DNA of 64,000 bases from Ladona fulva (taxonomy: Eukaryota; Arthropoda; Insecta; Odonata; Libellulidae): positions 384,026 to 448,025 of the forward strand of contig KZ308137.1 in assembly GCA_000376725.2 (NCBI GenBank), read 5' to 3'. Made by a program: the position numbers and the translations under genes. A model generated the notes under the pieces. That model worked only from the letters and a program-made list of their open reading frames with translations. It was not told the origin of the DNA and ran no database searches. Positions 24,105-36,325 of this stretch are shown here, piece after piece (position 1 is the stretch's first letter; the number at the start of each line of letters is the position of its first letter).

Positions 24105-24390
24105 TTCATACCCCGCAAGCCGCCACTGGCGTATGTCAGGGGGTGTATCGACACCAAAGGTCTACCCTAATCCTGTTCTCTTCTTTAATGCTCTGCGGAA
24201 GAACGACTGGAAGGAACTATCTGTTTTAGCGATTATTTCCTTGTAACGCTTGGTCGTCACCTCTCAGAGATCGCACTCGTTGTTTACCGGAATGACGTTT
24301 TCAACTTCTAAAAATTTTGATTCGATGAATTTGTCGGGAAACTTCCATTGGTAATCTGATCTTCTCACCTGCAGGGAATCCACCCCATGG
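24105..24390 (-). mobile_element. LINE family B, 3' end
   Basis: The 3' hairpin CCCCGCAAGCCGCCACTGGC (24112) and minus-strand peptide VNNECDL-stop-EVTTKRYKEIIAKTD match the copy at 1745-2060, with an in-frame stop. Segment B of the duplication starts inside it at 24215. Confidence 0.6.
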
Positions 24391-25428
24391 ATTAAGAATA
24401 AGAGAAGAATAGTCTTATTCTAAATTTATACACATGTAATATACAACAGTTTTTATATATTTTCAAGAGCGGAATAAAACATTTATTCTTCGCAGATTTT
24501 ATGGAGTTATCGTCACATTCTTTAGGAATATTTAGTCAAATGTTTGGCGACTTTAAAAGCTGCACTCAATACATTTGGTTGCTTATTGGTAATGAGGAAT
24601 CTTCGAAATTATTCGGTACAAATAAATGGTCGACTAAATACAGCCATTTCGTGATTCACAAAATCCATTGAGCGAAATTTGTAAAGACAAAAGCTATTGA
24701 AAACGTTTTCCTCGAATCAAGCATTGGAGTCAAGTCGTTGAAGACAGGAATGGATCCTCGATGTCGCACAATGAACAGCCATTTGCGCCTCAAGTGAGTT
24801 CAAGTTCATTTTGTAACAGCGAAGGGAATCTGGGCGTAATGATGGCGAATCAAGCAAGAGATAGCGCAACAAAAGCAGGAAGCTGCCGCCGCCGTCATTA
24901 GCGGCGAAACCGAATGAATGCATTCGATCAACCTCGGATAATAATCAGCTGGCATCGAAGCTCTTACAAAGATAGGGCTATTATCTCTGAAAGGATTGCG
25001 TTCATCATTGAGTGAGCCTATTGCTTCGCGAAGACTCGGAAAACCACGAACGAGGATTGGCAGACTCTTAGCGAAGCTGGCTGATTAAAAAGAGCTAAAT
25101 GTTCAGAGAAAATTACAGGAATGGAGTCATCGCAAATTAAATATTGTGACATGAAAAGTATACAGCAGAACGAATCAATTCGTGTCATTTTAAGAGGATG
25201 ATTTCCGCTGGACTCAGTTCCTTACATAACGAGGGATTTAATTAATAACGCACGAACGTGAAGAAAATTAATTAAAACCAGTAGATCTACCCTTTGAATC
25301 CTACAAGCTGAGAAATGTTAGAGAAATTTGCACAATTATATTCAGAATTAGGTGAATAAATATAAATTTTAATTAATTCTTCAGGAGGCGATGCTGAAAG
25401 TAAGTAAATTCTTAATTATGGATCTACT
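24215..25428. repeat. Duplication segment B, copy 2
   Basis: Matches 21057-22270. Here the segment is continuous on both sides with unique sequence. It holds the LINE B fragment end and a 68-codon minus-strand frame (24717-24923) with no known domain. Confidence 0.95.
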
Positions 25429-25573
25429 CTGCTCTTGAATCCTCTAAAAATCTATTTCTGATTTATTAGGCGTGTTTCGTCGTGCAAACCAGCGCTAAAA
25501 TTTCTGGAATAACTTGTGCCTACCCTCGTTTCTTTTATCCTAAAGAGATTACCAGTCGAGGGTTTTGATCATT

Positions 25574-25759
25574 TCACTGATACATCATTGATACACTGCT
25601 ATAGAAACTATAATCTCCCTTAACGAAACGAGCCGCTCTGAGTTGTACGCGCTCTAGCTCCAAGATTAGACACTTCTCGTGTGGATTCCATACGGCACAA
25701 CAATATTCAACAAACTCAAAAACAACGAACTCGCAAGAAATAAGCCACCTCTTTGACAC
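25574..25759 (-). mobile_element. CR1-like LINE reverse-transcriptase fragment
   Basis: The minus-strand frame contains VEYCCAVWNPHEKC, then LILELERVQLRAARFVKGDY, the conserved C-terminal part of CR1/L2-type reverse transcriptases. It is divergent from family A (about half the residues shared over this block), so it is a different family. Truncated on both sides. Confidence 0.7.
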
Positions 25760-25982
25760 TCGATTGACTACCCTTGAGAACGTGGTTACATAGCCTCAAA
25801 GTCCTATCAGCTGCGATTCAACTGCGATTCAGCTACGATTCCTCATTGGTGAAATTAAAGAGGATGACATTTCGTTCTGGATCCCTGATTACTGGTTTGC
25901 AAGAACTAAAGAAAGGTAAACTCTGAAAAAGAATTTACTTATGTCTTGAACCACAACTGCGAACCTATCGAATCTATGACCG

Positions 25983-26104
25983 GAGTATTAGTATTATTGT
26001 CAAAACTGCTTCGACAGGTGAGGTAGGTTCCCACCGGGAATCGAACCCGTGACTGCTCTCACCAAAATCGAACGTATTGCCCACTTGGCTATCCGAGAGC
26101 CCCT
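25983..26104 (-). mobile_element. tRNA-derived SINE, family 1
   Basis: Minus strand: GGGGCTCTCGGATAGCCAAG, TGGGCAATACGTTCGATTTT, B-box GGGTTCGATTCCC, then CTGTCGAAGCAGTTTTGACA and an ATAATACTAATAC tail. Confidence 0.75.
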
Positions 26105-26699
26105 CAATGACCAGAGTACGAGCTCGGGTGATATTTTGGCGTTCTAGTGTTTTTAGTACCATTCCATAATGGATTACGAAATAGAGTACCCATCATATTT
26201 TTCTTGCTCAGAATTTAAGAACACCTCGGGGACCCCCAATTGTTCCACTCTTCAAGAAACGCTGCCGAAGACAATAGTGACAAGATGACGTTGCGGAACC
26301 CAAAAACTTCTCACCCAGCATTTAAATACCGTACTCTGAGGCGGACGGTTTTTTACGACGACACGCCCACGTTTTTCTGCAAAAAATAGGTCGGATGTGT
26401 GCGAGGGTTGATCACCGCGGTCAACTCCGAGATCGGTCCCAACGAATCATCGAGATCATTGTTTCGCTCAAAGAATCGTACGGACGTGCTACCGCGACGG
26501 TCGCGCTTTCCCTCAGGAAAAACACTGCTTTTGATAATCTCGGAAGATACTGCGGGGCACGTGCTGTCCTTCGTCGGAGGCGTTGATGGCCTCTCTCCCC
26601 TCTTTCGCGTGAACGTGACAGAGGAGGTGACCTTCCTCAAGGCGTCCATCCTTGAAGGGGGTCGCGGAGTCGAAACCCTGTCCATCGATTCGCACTCAC

Positions 26700-26753
26700 C
26701 TGCACGCAGAGCTGCTGCTGTTGCTGCTGCTGTTGACGGCGCTTCGAATCCAT
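26700..26753 (-). CDS. Candidate first coding exon with polyglutamine tract
   Basis: On the minus strand an ATG in good Kozak context (GCCGTCATGG) opens 18 codons, MDSKRR followed by eight glutamines (mixed CAA/CAG) and LCVQ, ending in a perfect splice donor CAG/GTGAGT. The next in-frame codon triplets upstream include a TGA, so the ATG would be the true start. It lies in a locally GC-rich stretch (26260-26880) unlike its AT-rich surroundings. No following exon or protein family is identified, and a chance match is possible. A longer frame in another phase (26353-26874) is an alternative reading, also unrecognised. Confidence 0.28.
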
Positions 26754-26881
26754 GACGGCCTTCTTGAGCGCCCTTGGTCAGCAACGTTGAATTCCGATAC
26801 CTTTCTCCTTCTGGAAGGGCTCTTGCGGCTGCCAATTTGGAATTCTTTATTTCATCTGCAAATACACACAACAATAATCAT

Positions 26882-26945
26882 GCGTCTTTATTCGGGCGAG
26901 ACTGAGACTATCAAGTCTCTTCCCTACACCTAACCCTTATGGGAT
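26882..26945 (-). mobile_element. LINE family C, 3' end fragment
   Basis: Shares with 3650-3712 the minus-strand words TAAGGGTTAG, AAGAGACTTG, AGTCTCA and CGCCCGAATAAAG. Only the terminal 60 bases are present. Confidence 0.5.
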
Positions 26946-27484
26946 GTGTAACGTAAAACTATGCTAATTCTGAATCAGATAACGTCTATGTGTATGCAGG
27001 TAATTATCTTAATTTTATCTCTATTAAAACCTCTCGTACTTTTTCCGACATTGCTTTCCTATAAAATATTATCAACAACAAGGTAGATTCCACTTTCCTA
27101 CTCTCTCTTTTCTCTCTCCGTGTCCCTTGAAAAACAATTCGCCTCTCTTCCAAAAAAATACTTCTTCTACTAAACTAGCTTCTCTCTGAAGACTCAACGT
27201 ATGTCAATAATAAAACGGTCACTCTTCTTCCGCATACCCTCAAATTTCAACTCTTTATCTTCCAATAAAAAACTTCGATGCATTTTATTTACCTCTAAAA
27301 TCAATTGTAATAATGGTTACAAGAGACTGATTTGGATCTCTGTAATGCTGATATTTAATTTTGTTATTGTTTTAATATTTATATCATTGTTTAAATTTGT
27401 AGATCGATTTTATTATCATTATTGTTGATCGTCAACCATAATTTGCTTAGTGCTGTATTTTGATGTATTACTAATAAATAAATA
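26946..27484. other. No gene recognised
   Basis: AT-rich with pyrimidine tracts (CTCTCTCTTTTCTCTC near 27100). Confidence 0.45.
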
Positions 27485-27760
27485 AGTAAGTACCCTGCAA
27501 GCCACCTTTCGGCATGGTGCTTGCAGGGTACTCTATTTCCCTGATCGATTACTTTCGTGTATCGTTCGCGGAAAAAATAAGTTTTTGAATCGATTAGATT
27601 AGCATCTATATCCCTGATATTTTTCGCAGTATCGAAACGGCCTATATAACACGGGATTGGATGGGTATTGTATCGGCTGCATCACCTCTGAACGCGCCTT
27701 CTCTAAATGTATCCACTACATTAATCCTTTATTTAAATCTTCTAACTTCTATAGATTCCC
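27485..27760 (-). mobile_element. LINE family A fragment
   Basis: Begins with a nearly perfect hairpin, AGTACCCTGCAAGCCACC paired with GGTGCTTGCAGGGTACT (27490-27532), then matches 8998-9190 (CTGATCGATTACTTTCGTGT, AATCGATTAGATTAGCATC). The reading frame is broken. The 5' part decays after about 27755. Confidence 0.7.
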
Positions 27761-28959
27761 AGTTCGATGATTCCAGAATTCCCAGTAATTCGAAATGTTG
27801 TCTAATTCCAAGTCTTGACTCGTCCCTTGGGAACCGAAAAATTTGCTTCATCAATTCTCCAATAATTCAGAAGCTTTGCTCAAGTTAATCCGAGAGGATT
27901 TTAGCACGACATAAAACACTAAGGTGGAGCAATGAAACTGAGGGCAAAAAAATGAACTATGCCTACTTAAAATTCGTTTTTGATGATAAAATTAATTTAA
28001 ACTCGTTCTTTTTCTAAAATTCACGATCCAGAGTGTTGCGAGTAGATAAGCATAAATTATTCATTCATTAAGTACAATAAATTCAACCTTCCTTATTCCA
28101 TCCTTATCTCTTCGGTTAATTCCAACTCATATCGTGATGCATTTGAAAACACATGTTACATAATGCAAAAATACACCACTATGTGCATTTATTATCTATT
28201 GAAGCATTTTTATATGAAGCGGAATTTTATAACCAGATCCTTTTAATTTAATACGGCTTGTGTAAATTTTTTGCCCCTATGTTAATTTAACGTCCCAGAG
28301 AATATGAAGCCCAAGCAAAAAGGACCAGCTGATGATCACCAACTATGATATTATCAGCTATTTAACGAGGGAATAAATTATATTTATTAATTAAGATAAG
28401 AAGAACAGGAAAAAATCAAATCAAAATCAAAAGCCAAAATTGCAGGCATTTATAAGAAATGTCGATTTCCACCGATGATCATAAAAAACCTTGATATGAG
28501 GCCATCAAAAAATTCAGCTAAAGTTCTAAGCTTTCTTCCACTTTAAACCAGGAACCGAAATTAATTCCCGCTCATTTTATTGGATACATCAATTATGCAC
28601 GTCACGGTAAAATGTAATTTTAGTAACTAGTGTTCACGCTTCCATCCACATTTGTTATTTCTTTAAATGAAGCATAGAAGTCCAAAGCTGCATTTTGTTG
28701 GTGTTATCGATAATATTTGAACGCCTTAGGGCACCAATGAAGAAATAATCGCTTGACGTTTTTCACACCTTTTGTTTAAGAGTAGTTTTTCTTACACAGC
28801 TATCACAAGGATATCATCTTCGAAGTGAGGGAGAATTCCGTCAAACAAGATAAATGAACAGAAAAATACCCTTATAATAAGGCCTATCATATCCGTTTTG
28901 AGATTTAAATAATATAAATAATTTGAATACAAATGTTTATTGAGTAGAAAATCTCTATG
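27761..28959. other. No gene recognised
   Basis: AT-rich, with no repeat family or exon that I recognise. Confidence 0.45.
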
Positions 28960-28964
28960 CTTGG

Positions 28965-29198
28965 GCCTGGTAGTATAATATATACTTAAAATGGACATTA
29001 ACTTAAGTTCACTTTAGAGCCCAGTATTACATATTTTACGATTAAAGTGAAGATTATTGTGCTTCTCCATGCCAATTTATCATATATATAGGAGATTTAA
29101 TATAATCTTCGCTTCAACTCTAGCAAAACATTACAATACCAGACCTTAAAGTGAACTTTAGGTAAAGTCCATTTTAAGTATATATTATAATACCAGGC
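28965..29198. mobile_element. Miniature inverted-repeat element, 234 bp
   Basis: Ends GCCTGGTAGTATAATATATA and, inverted, GCCTGGTATTATAATATATA, extend to imperfect arms of about 53 bp (AAAATGGAC.. AGTTCACTTTA). Flanked by a 5-bp repeat CTTGG (28960-28964, 29199-29203). A second, partly truncated copy lies at 55296-55540. The superfamily is not identifiable from the ends alone. Confidence 0.7.
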
Positions 29199-29254
29199 CT
29201 TGGTGTGCTCAAAGCATGTGAAATAAACTCAAACTTAGTTTTACGCCAACTTTC

Positions 29255-29312
29255 CGGTTCCTTCCCGGTTTTAGGCTAAATAAAGTCGTCGTCATAGTCA
29301 TAGTAACAGTCC
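29255..29312 (+). mobile_element. LINE 3' tail
   Basis: TTAGGCTAAATAAAGTCGTC followed by GTCATAGTCATAGTAACAG, a poly(A)-signal plus ATAGTC microsatellite like the end of the LINE A copy near 38555. Only the extreme 3' end is seen. Confidence 0.45.
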
Positions 29313-32300
29313 AACAAGTTCAAGTTTCTTACCATTAGAGTATGGTAAAGCTACTTACAATGTTTGATTCTATAGAAATCCCTTAACCGTAAGGTTTTCT
29401 GGAGAGTATACGGTAGGCAGGTAGATATTATCATGTCTTTTACAGGATAAAATATAATTTTTTAGCAACTGAATTCCGCTCTCCTATTCAGTATTTCACG
29501 TTTCAGCTAGCAGTGAACCACATCCTTTGCGGAAATAGTTGCATACATTTTGGGATCCCCTGAATTTCTTAACCGTCGGAAGAATTGATAACGGAATGAA
29601 ATAAACCTCTGATGCGATTTCATAAATTATGATTTTGTAGAGGGATTACCGGTGAGAAAGAAACTTGAGGAAAGTTAGTATCTTCCGGACGAACGCGTGA
29701 CAGTGGATTTGTTTCCTTTACACAAGCATTTTCTGGTAAATTTGACCTGATTTTAATAACATACAAGCGGAAAATGCTCATTCACTGGCTGAAGTGATTC
29801 ATGAAGTTGTAGGGGAATATTCCCGATAAATCCTGTTCTTTTCTCTCTAAAGTCAGGATGACTTTCAAATCGGTTCAACACTTTCCTTGTCGACCTTTTC
29901 GGCTATTTTAGATTTAGGGTCGATGGATCATCGAGTTTTCTCTTTCCTTAAAATGCATGTCATTCACTAATACCTAAAATTTTCTGCTGATCAGGGATGG
30001 ATCTAGAAACTTGTCAAGGAGCTATCTTAAATAAACAGCAATATTAGTGTCTCTTTTCCCAACCCAACTAAATGTGAAAATGAAATTTTCTAGCGAATAA
30101 TCCAATAAACGTATAGTTATCGTAGAAACACGGCTATGATTTTTAGCTTGAGCTCCATGTTCTAAGTGACATGCTTGTTTTGCTAACTCAAGATGAGACC
30201 GATCACTCCCATAATCTTGAATAACCTCCTATTTACACCAGCTTTCCTCAAAGACACAAGAAAAAATGATCATCTCCAAATTCACGTAATTATTTCTTAA
30301 ACGAAACAAAACTCTTTCTGTGGTTCTACATTTAAATGTCGCTTATTCCACTACAATGAATTCAGAATTTCACGGAATACAAGCATTTGGATCTAGTTGT
30401 GGATGAAGAATAGTCTGAGTGACTTTTTTTATTTACTATATATTCTTAAAGAGAAGAAAGTTCGGTAATGGTGCATCAAGTCCAGTTTCTTGTAAAGTAG
30501 GAAATAAAGTTGGCGAGGGACTATCACAAACATTCAAATAGTAGAATGAAGATAGAAACACATCTAGATGTTAATTGTTCATCATCGAGATGCTTAATGG
30601 TCCGAGGAAAATAATTTCAACGAATGGGTGAAAGACGGTCTTGAAACACGATGAAATAGGGAAGGATACTGAATAGATGACAGAAAGATAAAATAGAGAA
30701 ATGAAAATGATAGTAAATGATTAAGATAGAAAATATAAATGAGAACTGCATGCTGGAAAAAAGAAAAACGTTTGATATTATAAGAATAGATCGAGTATCA
30801 ATTAAAGATTTAATTATCGAGAGAAATAATTATGAATATCAATCGTTCAGAAACTTGCTGGAAGTAGTAATGATTTTCACTAGTCAAAATAGTTTTTTGT
30901 GGTCTTAGGTAGTATATTGCTGGGGAATAAATCAAGAATCTACCGCATATAGAAGCATAGTCGAAGAAAAGATATTTATACATAACTTCAATGTTTTCAC
31001 TAACCCATTCCCTGCATACATGTTTACCAATTAATTTACAATGATCTAGTGTTAGTTCGTGTATTCCAGTATTGATATTCTACAAATAGTCGACCTACGA
31101 GTTATTAACAAATTTATGATTACCGTTAGAAATTAGGTACTTCGTCGAGCGACTAACTATTGCTGCATTGAAGGGAGGTTAAATAATCTCAATGGATTGA
31201 TTGCATTACAGCAATTGAATATTACAACTAAATACTGATGAATGAACGGAAAAGTAAACACAGGAAGTCATAAAGGTGAAACTAACTTCTACAGCGTCGG
31301 TGGAAACTTAAAATAAAAATATATATAGATTCCATGTAACAATAAACGATCAGGACTGAAAATTCAAAGATCGGAAAGTACGCAATCTTTAAATAAATGT
31401 TACATATATACGAGTTCTATCTTTCTGTAGGTTCATGTGCTTATATATTCCCTATTCAATGCTATTTCTTTCGACTCTTGATAACCTAACCCACATTTTA
31501 TGTCATCTAACATCTTTTTGTCTTCCCCTCTGCCTTTTCTCTTGCATTCTACCTTCTATTACATTCTTCAGCAATCCCTCTCCTCTCAGTATTTGATCCA
31601 CTCATTTCCTCAGTCGATGCCTAGCTATTTCTGTTAAAACCCTCTCCCTCTATAGTGCCTCTGTGTATATTTTTCCACCGACCCAACTTATATTTTCCAT
31701 TCTAGTCATGAACATATCCACCAGGAAATCGTACCAATTTTTTACTTTCCAAAGAGCTAAAATATATCTTTAGCGCGTAAATGTGAATAAATCCACAAAC
31801 AGATTCTCAAGGTGGAAGGAACTAACTTCGCACGATTAGAAAAACTGACTGTACCATTTATGAGTGAAAAAGGAGGGAAAATGCTTGGGTTTATTTGGCT
31901 GATGTTAATTCATGGGAAGGAACCACTGACGTAAGCGAAGACCGCAAAAACTCTGAGTTTTGCCGAGGGTTATTCGCTAGTGTTATGCTAATAAGGGACC
32001 TTACATAATTGAATATCTATCACGTTACTGCAAATTGAACGATAATGTCACTCATAAACTTTATTTGATGCGGCATCGATTTTACTAATTCTTAAAAAAA
32101 ATAACTTAAAATTGGATATGTGAAATCTTTCTTTAACTCTTTCAGAGCAACCGAGTAAGCAACAAATATGTTCTCGTTGTTCCGCATGTACTCTACGAAT
32201 TTTCCATCGTTGATTGCCACCAATTATTACTTACACTAACATACTGTTTGATGTAAATTCATGATTTCTCATATAAAAACTTAAGCTCTGCATTGAAGCA

Positions 32301-34249
32301 CGTTAGAATTCTTAGTGTACGTCTCTAATATCTAGAGCCGAATGGGAAGCAAGCCAAATCTCCAATAGCAGAAGTCACTATGTAATGCCCAAAAATAAGG
32401 CATCTATAGCAAATTATTTACTAAACGAATTAAAAAATCCGCGAAAGCATTTTTTTTTTGCTTTCCACCGAACTTGAAATTGATAAATCACATATTTTAT
32501 CCTCAAGAAATAAATAAGAATCCAAAAAAATTGATATTAAAAAATTAATATGTAATCAATGAATTGCGTTGATTAATTAATTCGTAAACCATCATTTTCT
32601 TTGTTCATCGAAATCATTAGTGAAACCGTCAACCAAAAGAATAGGGATGGTTACAATGCACAATCATTCAAAAACACAACCCAAGAATTCCTCTCATCAA
32701 CTCACTTTCAATATCGACTCCCTAATTAAGGTCCCGAGAGAAGATCGCCATCACCGGTCATTAAAATCTCCTCAAGGGAAGATTCCGCCACCACCCATTA
32801 AAGCCTCCGCGATTCGTGAGAGGGACGGTCAAGGTGACTAAAAGGTGCACTCCGGAGCGCATCGATGAGAGCTGCCTTTCCGCCTTGCTTTAATCATTAT
32901 CCTTAAAGGGAATTACTCCGCGGCCCACACCTCTCGGACTACTCTCTTATGTTTATTGACGGTTACGCGTGCGTGTGCCCGAGCGGTCGTTCACCGAGGG
33001 CGAGTTCAATCGAAGGTCACTCGCCTTAAATCACGCCGTCCACGGTGCGGCATGGTCCGGTGAATCTTACGCCGGCCAAACGGACGGGTTTTCCCCCATG
33101 GATGCATCTCCAGCACGCGTGAAAACGATCTCCAAGGGAACGCGGACGACCTGCGAAGCGCCATCCGCCAAAGTCATAGTGATCGGCTAAAGTCATTTCC
33201 TTCCCGGACGACCTCTTCCTCGAGGAAGCGGGACCCTTCTCCGCGAAAATTCCTGGCAAGGATGCTATTCTACGAAATGGGGATCAATCGCGGAAGAATG
33301 TCACCTCATCAATGTTACCGCATCGCGTCAATGCACTCTTAATATCGAATCGTCAGCCACATCGCGAATTTACCTGCGCAACTAAGTAATTACATTTTAA
33401 TTCACCAACGCAGCAAAGTTGCTCGCAAACGCTACCTTTTAATTCAACCCTACGTATCTTTTGTTAGATATTTATCGCAAGGATTAATTACCAGTTTCAT
33501 TATGGAATTTTAAACACGCACAAACACGAAATTCGATCATGAACACTAAGTTCGTAACTAAAAATAACAACAAATAGCGTTGGCATAAACAAGTAGCTAC
33601 AACAAACAGCGTTGGCATAAATCCAAAATCATCACCACTAATATAGGCAAACATTCCACGAGATAGTAAATTAGAATCAGTTCATTTACGTACTTTTGCA
33701 ACCTTTCAAGCGGTCACAGCAATTTCAAGTTCATTCAACACTTCCGGGTGTTAATGTTGAAGCACACAAAGTAAAATTCACAATTTAGCAACACCTATGG
33801 AAGAATAAGAGAACCAGAGCCTTACTTCCTTAGGGCCATGTCCCTCGATGTCTTTAATTCTGTCACCTCGGAGTCACAATCTCAAGTGCTTGTTTGGTTT
33901 ACTGATTTAACCGAGCGAGCGTGTATCCAAATCCGAACTGTGCGCCTGTCTTCAAGTAGCACCCGCGCCTTTTCTTTGGATCGCGACATCACGCGGAAGT
34001 TCCTCAAACTTTATGGTTTCATAGAGCGCCATCTGTTTTAGAAGTGAAGAATTACCTAGAATTTCTAATGCCTTTCATTCAAATATTCATAATGGTACCC
34101 AAAAACTCTTTCGATGTTTTTGTCGCTGAATTTACCGTTCAAGACCTTCTAAGGGCAGTCATTTATAAAAGGATTGAGATTTTAGTTTTCACTTCGCTTA
34201 TAATATACATATTAAAATTTCCCTTTCATACGTATTATGAAGATATGAA
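29313..34249. other. No gene recognised; CpG-rich island 32.7-33.4 kb
   Basis: Mostly AT-rich intergenic sequence. GATCAGGGATGGATCTAGAA at 29993 resembles a hAT miniature-element end. 32700-33400 is GC- and CpG-rich with several 73-77-codon frames but no recognised domain. An imperfect tandem, AGCGTTGGCATAAA repeated 33 bp apart, lies at 33575-33622. Confidence 0.45.
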
Positions 34250-35639
34250 AGTATGACTGTTAAAATAATGTTTACTCAGATCTGAGATAGAGTTGTTTTC
34301 CAATGCCATAATCTCAATATTTATCATAGCTGACCATGGGAAACTTATAGCGACGTACTGAAGTTTCAAAATATTGAGTACTAGTTTTATAATAAATAAA
34401 TACCTCAGGTAGAGAACATTGGATGTTGGACCCTTACACAAAAAGTGTTTTCATGAAATGTAAAGCTACTGTGAGCGATTTCCATGCCAAGTTTTGAAAG
34501 TTACATAAAACACTGTCACTCAAACATTTTTGGAGCTCTCAATATTTCCTCAACATATTTCCAATAGCATGATTCCCATCAGATATAGGATTACATGATG
34601 ATAGTATCCCTTGTATGAGTAAATGTATATAGTTTCATTAGCTGAATATGTTATTGATGGATACAGATTTTTGAAGAGAGATAATTAATTAAGGAAGTAG
34701 ACACTCAGAGATCATTACATTTTTCAAGAATTTGATGGTAGGTAATTTCATCATTAATATATCATTTATGTTACAACCTTGTGAATGAAAAAATAATCCT
34801 AATGAAAAAGGATTTTTATATAAAGTTTATGGAAAGCCTCGGTAAATTACGTTTTTAATTAATTATCAGAGAACTTAGTATAATATTAGCATACAATATC
34901 ACATCATTGAGTTAAAACATTTGTTACATTTGAAAGAAAGGAAGTTTTGTGTAAATCCTATACTAATTATTGAACTTAAATAAAACCTGAATTACATGAT
35001 AGTGTTGCATTATTAAACATGAATGAGTTTTCAGTTTCATACTATTCATAACATTATTCATCATTAATAATGGATTGTAACTGCTTTAAACCATAATTAG
35101 TACTATCAAAAAGGTCATAGTAGGGGTATGTAAAAATTTCAAACATGAAATTTACTGAGGAAGAATAATATTAATTTATGACATATCATGCATACAGCAT
35201 CATTTCATTATGGAATACAACAAATATGTAACTTTCTTTAGATTATGATAGCTATATCTTCTATTTATTCATCTGTCAACAAAATTCTTAACCCACTCAC
35301 TACTCACTTGCCTTTTCACTTCCCAATGACTTCAAAGGTATGATAGATTCATCTTCAAGTGTGGGTTCTCATGAATATTTATGCCATACCCAGATGGCTT
35401 GTCAATTTCTTATAATTTTTTCAATAGATTCTTCATTGCATTTTAATTTTATTTTCATCCCCAACCTAATTTCCTATTCTTTAAGATACACATCCTGAAG
35501 TTTAATGGATAATAAATATAATATATGCATAAAATGATAGGTTAAGTGGTGCTTATGACCAGAAATATCAAATTTTAACTGTGCTAATATCGTACATGAA
35601 TACACATACACAAGACTCAAAAAGTCCATATGACATGGT

Positions 35640-35790
35640 CAATTTATTGGCCAATAAATTGGCCAATAATTGGCACATGAAAGCAGACCAATATTGGGCA
35701 ATCTGTTCAGTAAGATGAGAACAATATTGTCACCAATATTGGCTAATTTGCGGGACATTTGAGCAATAATGCTCAAATGTCCCGCACAAG
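35640..35790. repeat. CCAAT-type repeats and 17-bp hairpin
   Basis: TTGGCCAATAAATTGGCCAAT and related CAATATTGG words are repeated between 35645 and 35742. A perfect inverted repeat, TGCGGGACATTTGAGCA (35749-35765) with its complement at 35770-35786, follows with a 4-nt loop. Possibly a miniature fold-back element. The arms hold the only CpG pair of this stretch. Confidence 0.55.
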
Positions 35791-35869
35791 TATGCCACAT
35801 TCCACATTATTAAATAGTATGAATAAGCCATGAGAGTATCACAGTACTTTTTCCTCTATAGAAAAAAGA

Positions 35870-36000
35870 ATTTTACTCTGAATTTAAAAAAGAATAACAA
35901 GGGATGACAAGAGTGAAAAATAACAACATGACTGGGACTCAAACACATGTGTCTCACTTTCCAGGCATCTATTCTAGTATGATGCTGCATCTCTTCCACA
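35870..36000 (-). mobile_element. tRNA-derived SINE, family 3, minus copy
   Basis: Minus strand: AATAGATGCCTGGAAAGTGA, GTTTGAGTCCCAGTCATG, then TTGTTATTTTTCACTCTTGT. A plus-strand copy lies 170 bp to the right. Confidence 0.6.
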
Positions 36001-36165
36001 CTGTTAAGGGATGCTTATGTGAGGAAAGCAGGCAGCCTCCACATAGTGGCACGAACTACTGCCAGATGGGCTCATAGATCCACAGAATTAACAAAGCAGT
36101 CTTATGAGGTTAACCCCCCAAAGGAAATCACAAGGATGAGGAAAGTCGTTTTTAGTGTGTAAAGT

Positions 36166-36325
36166 TAACATGGAATGGTAGTTCAGTGGTTAGAATACTT
36201 GCCCAGAAAATGGGAGACCTGGGTTCAAGCTCCAGTCATGTTGCTATTTTTCACACTTGTTATTTCTTGGGATTCAGCCACATGGCTTTAACATGTTAAG
36301 TTAAAACACCTTTCTTCATCCTTAA
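36166..36325 (+). mobile_element. tRNA-derived SINE, family 3, plus copy
   Basis: Most complete family 3 copy: A-box region TGGTAGTTCAGTGGTTAGAA (36176), B-box-like GGTTCAAGCTCC, then GCTATTTTTCACACTTGTTA and ATTCAGCCACATGGCTTTAA. CpG sites of the 4.6-kb copy are TG or CA here. Confidence 0.7.

Noticed and set aside
26353..26874. 173-codon minus-strand frame
   Set aside because: Long mainly because the stretch is GC-rich; no domain. The polyglutamine reading in another frame with a splice donor is more gene-like.
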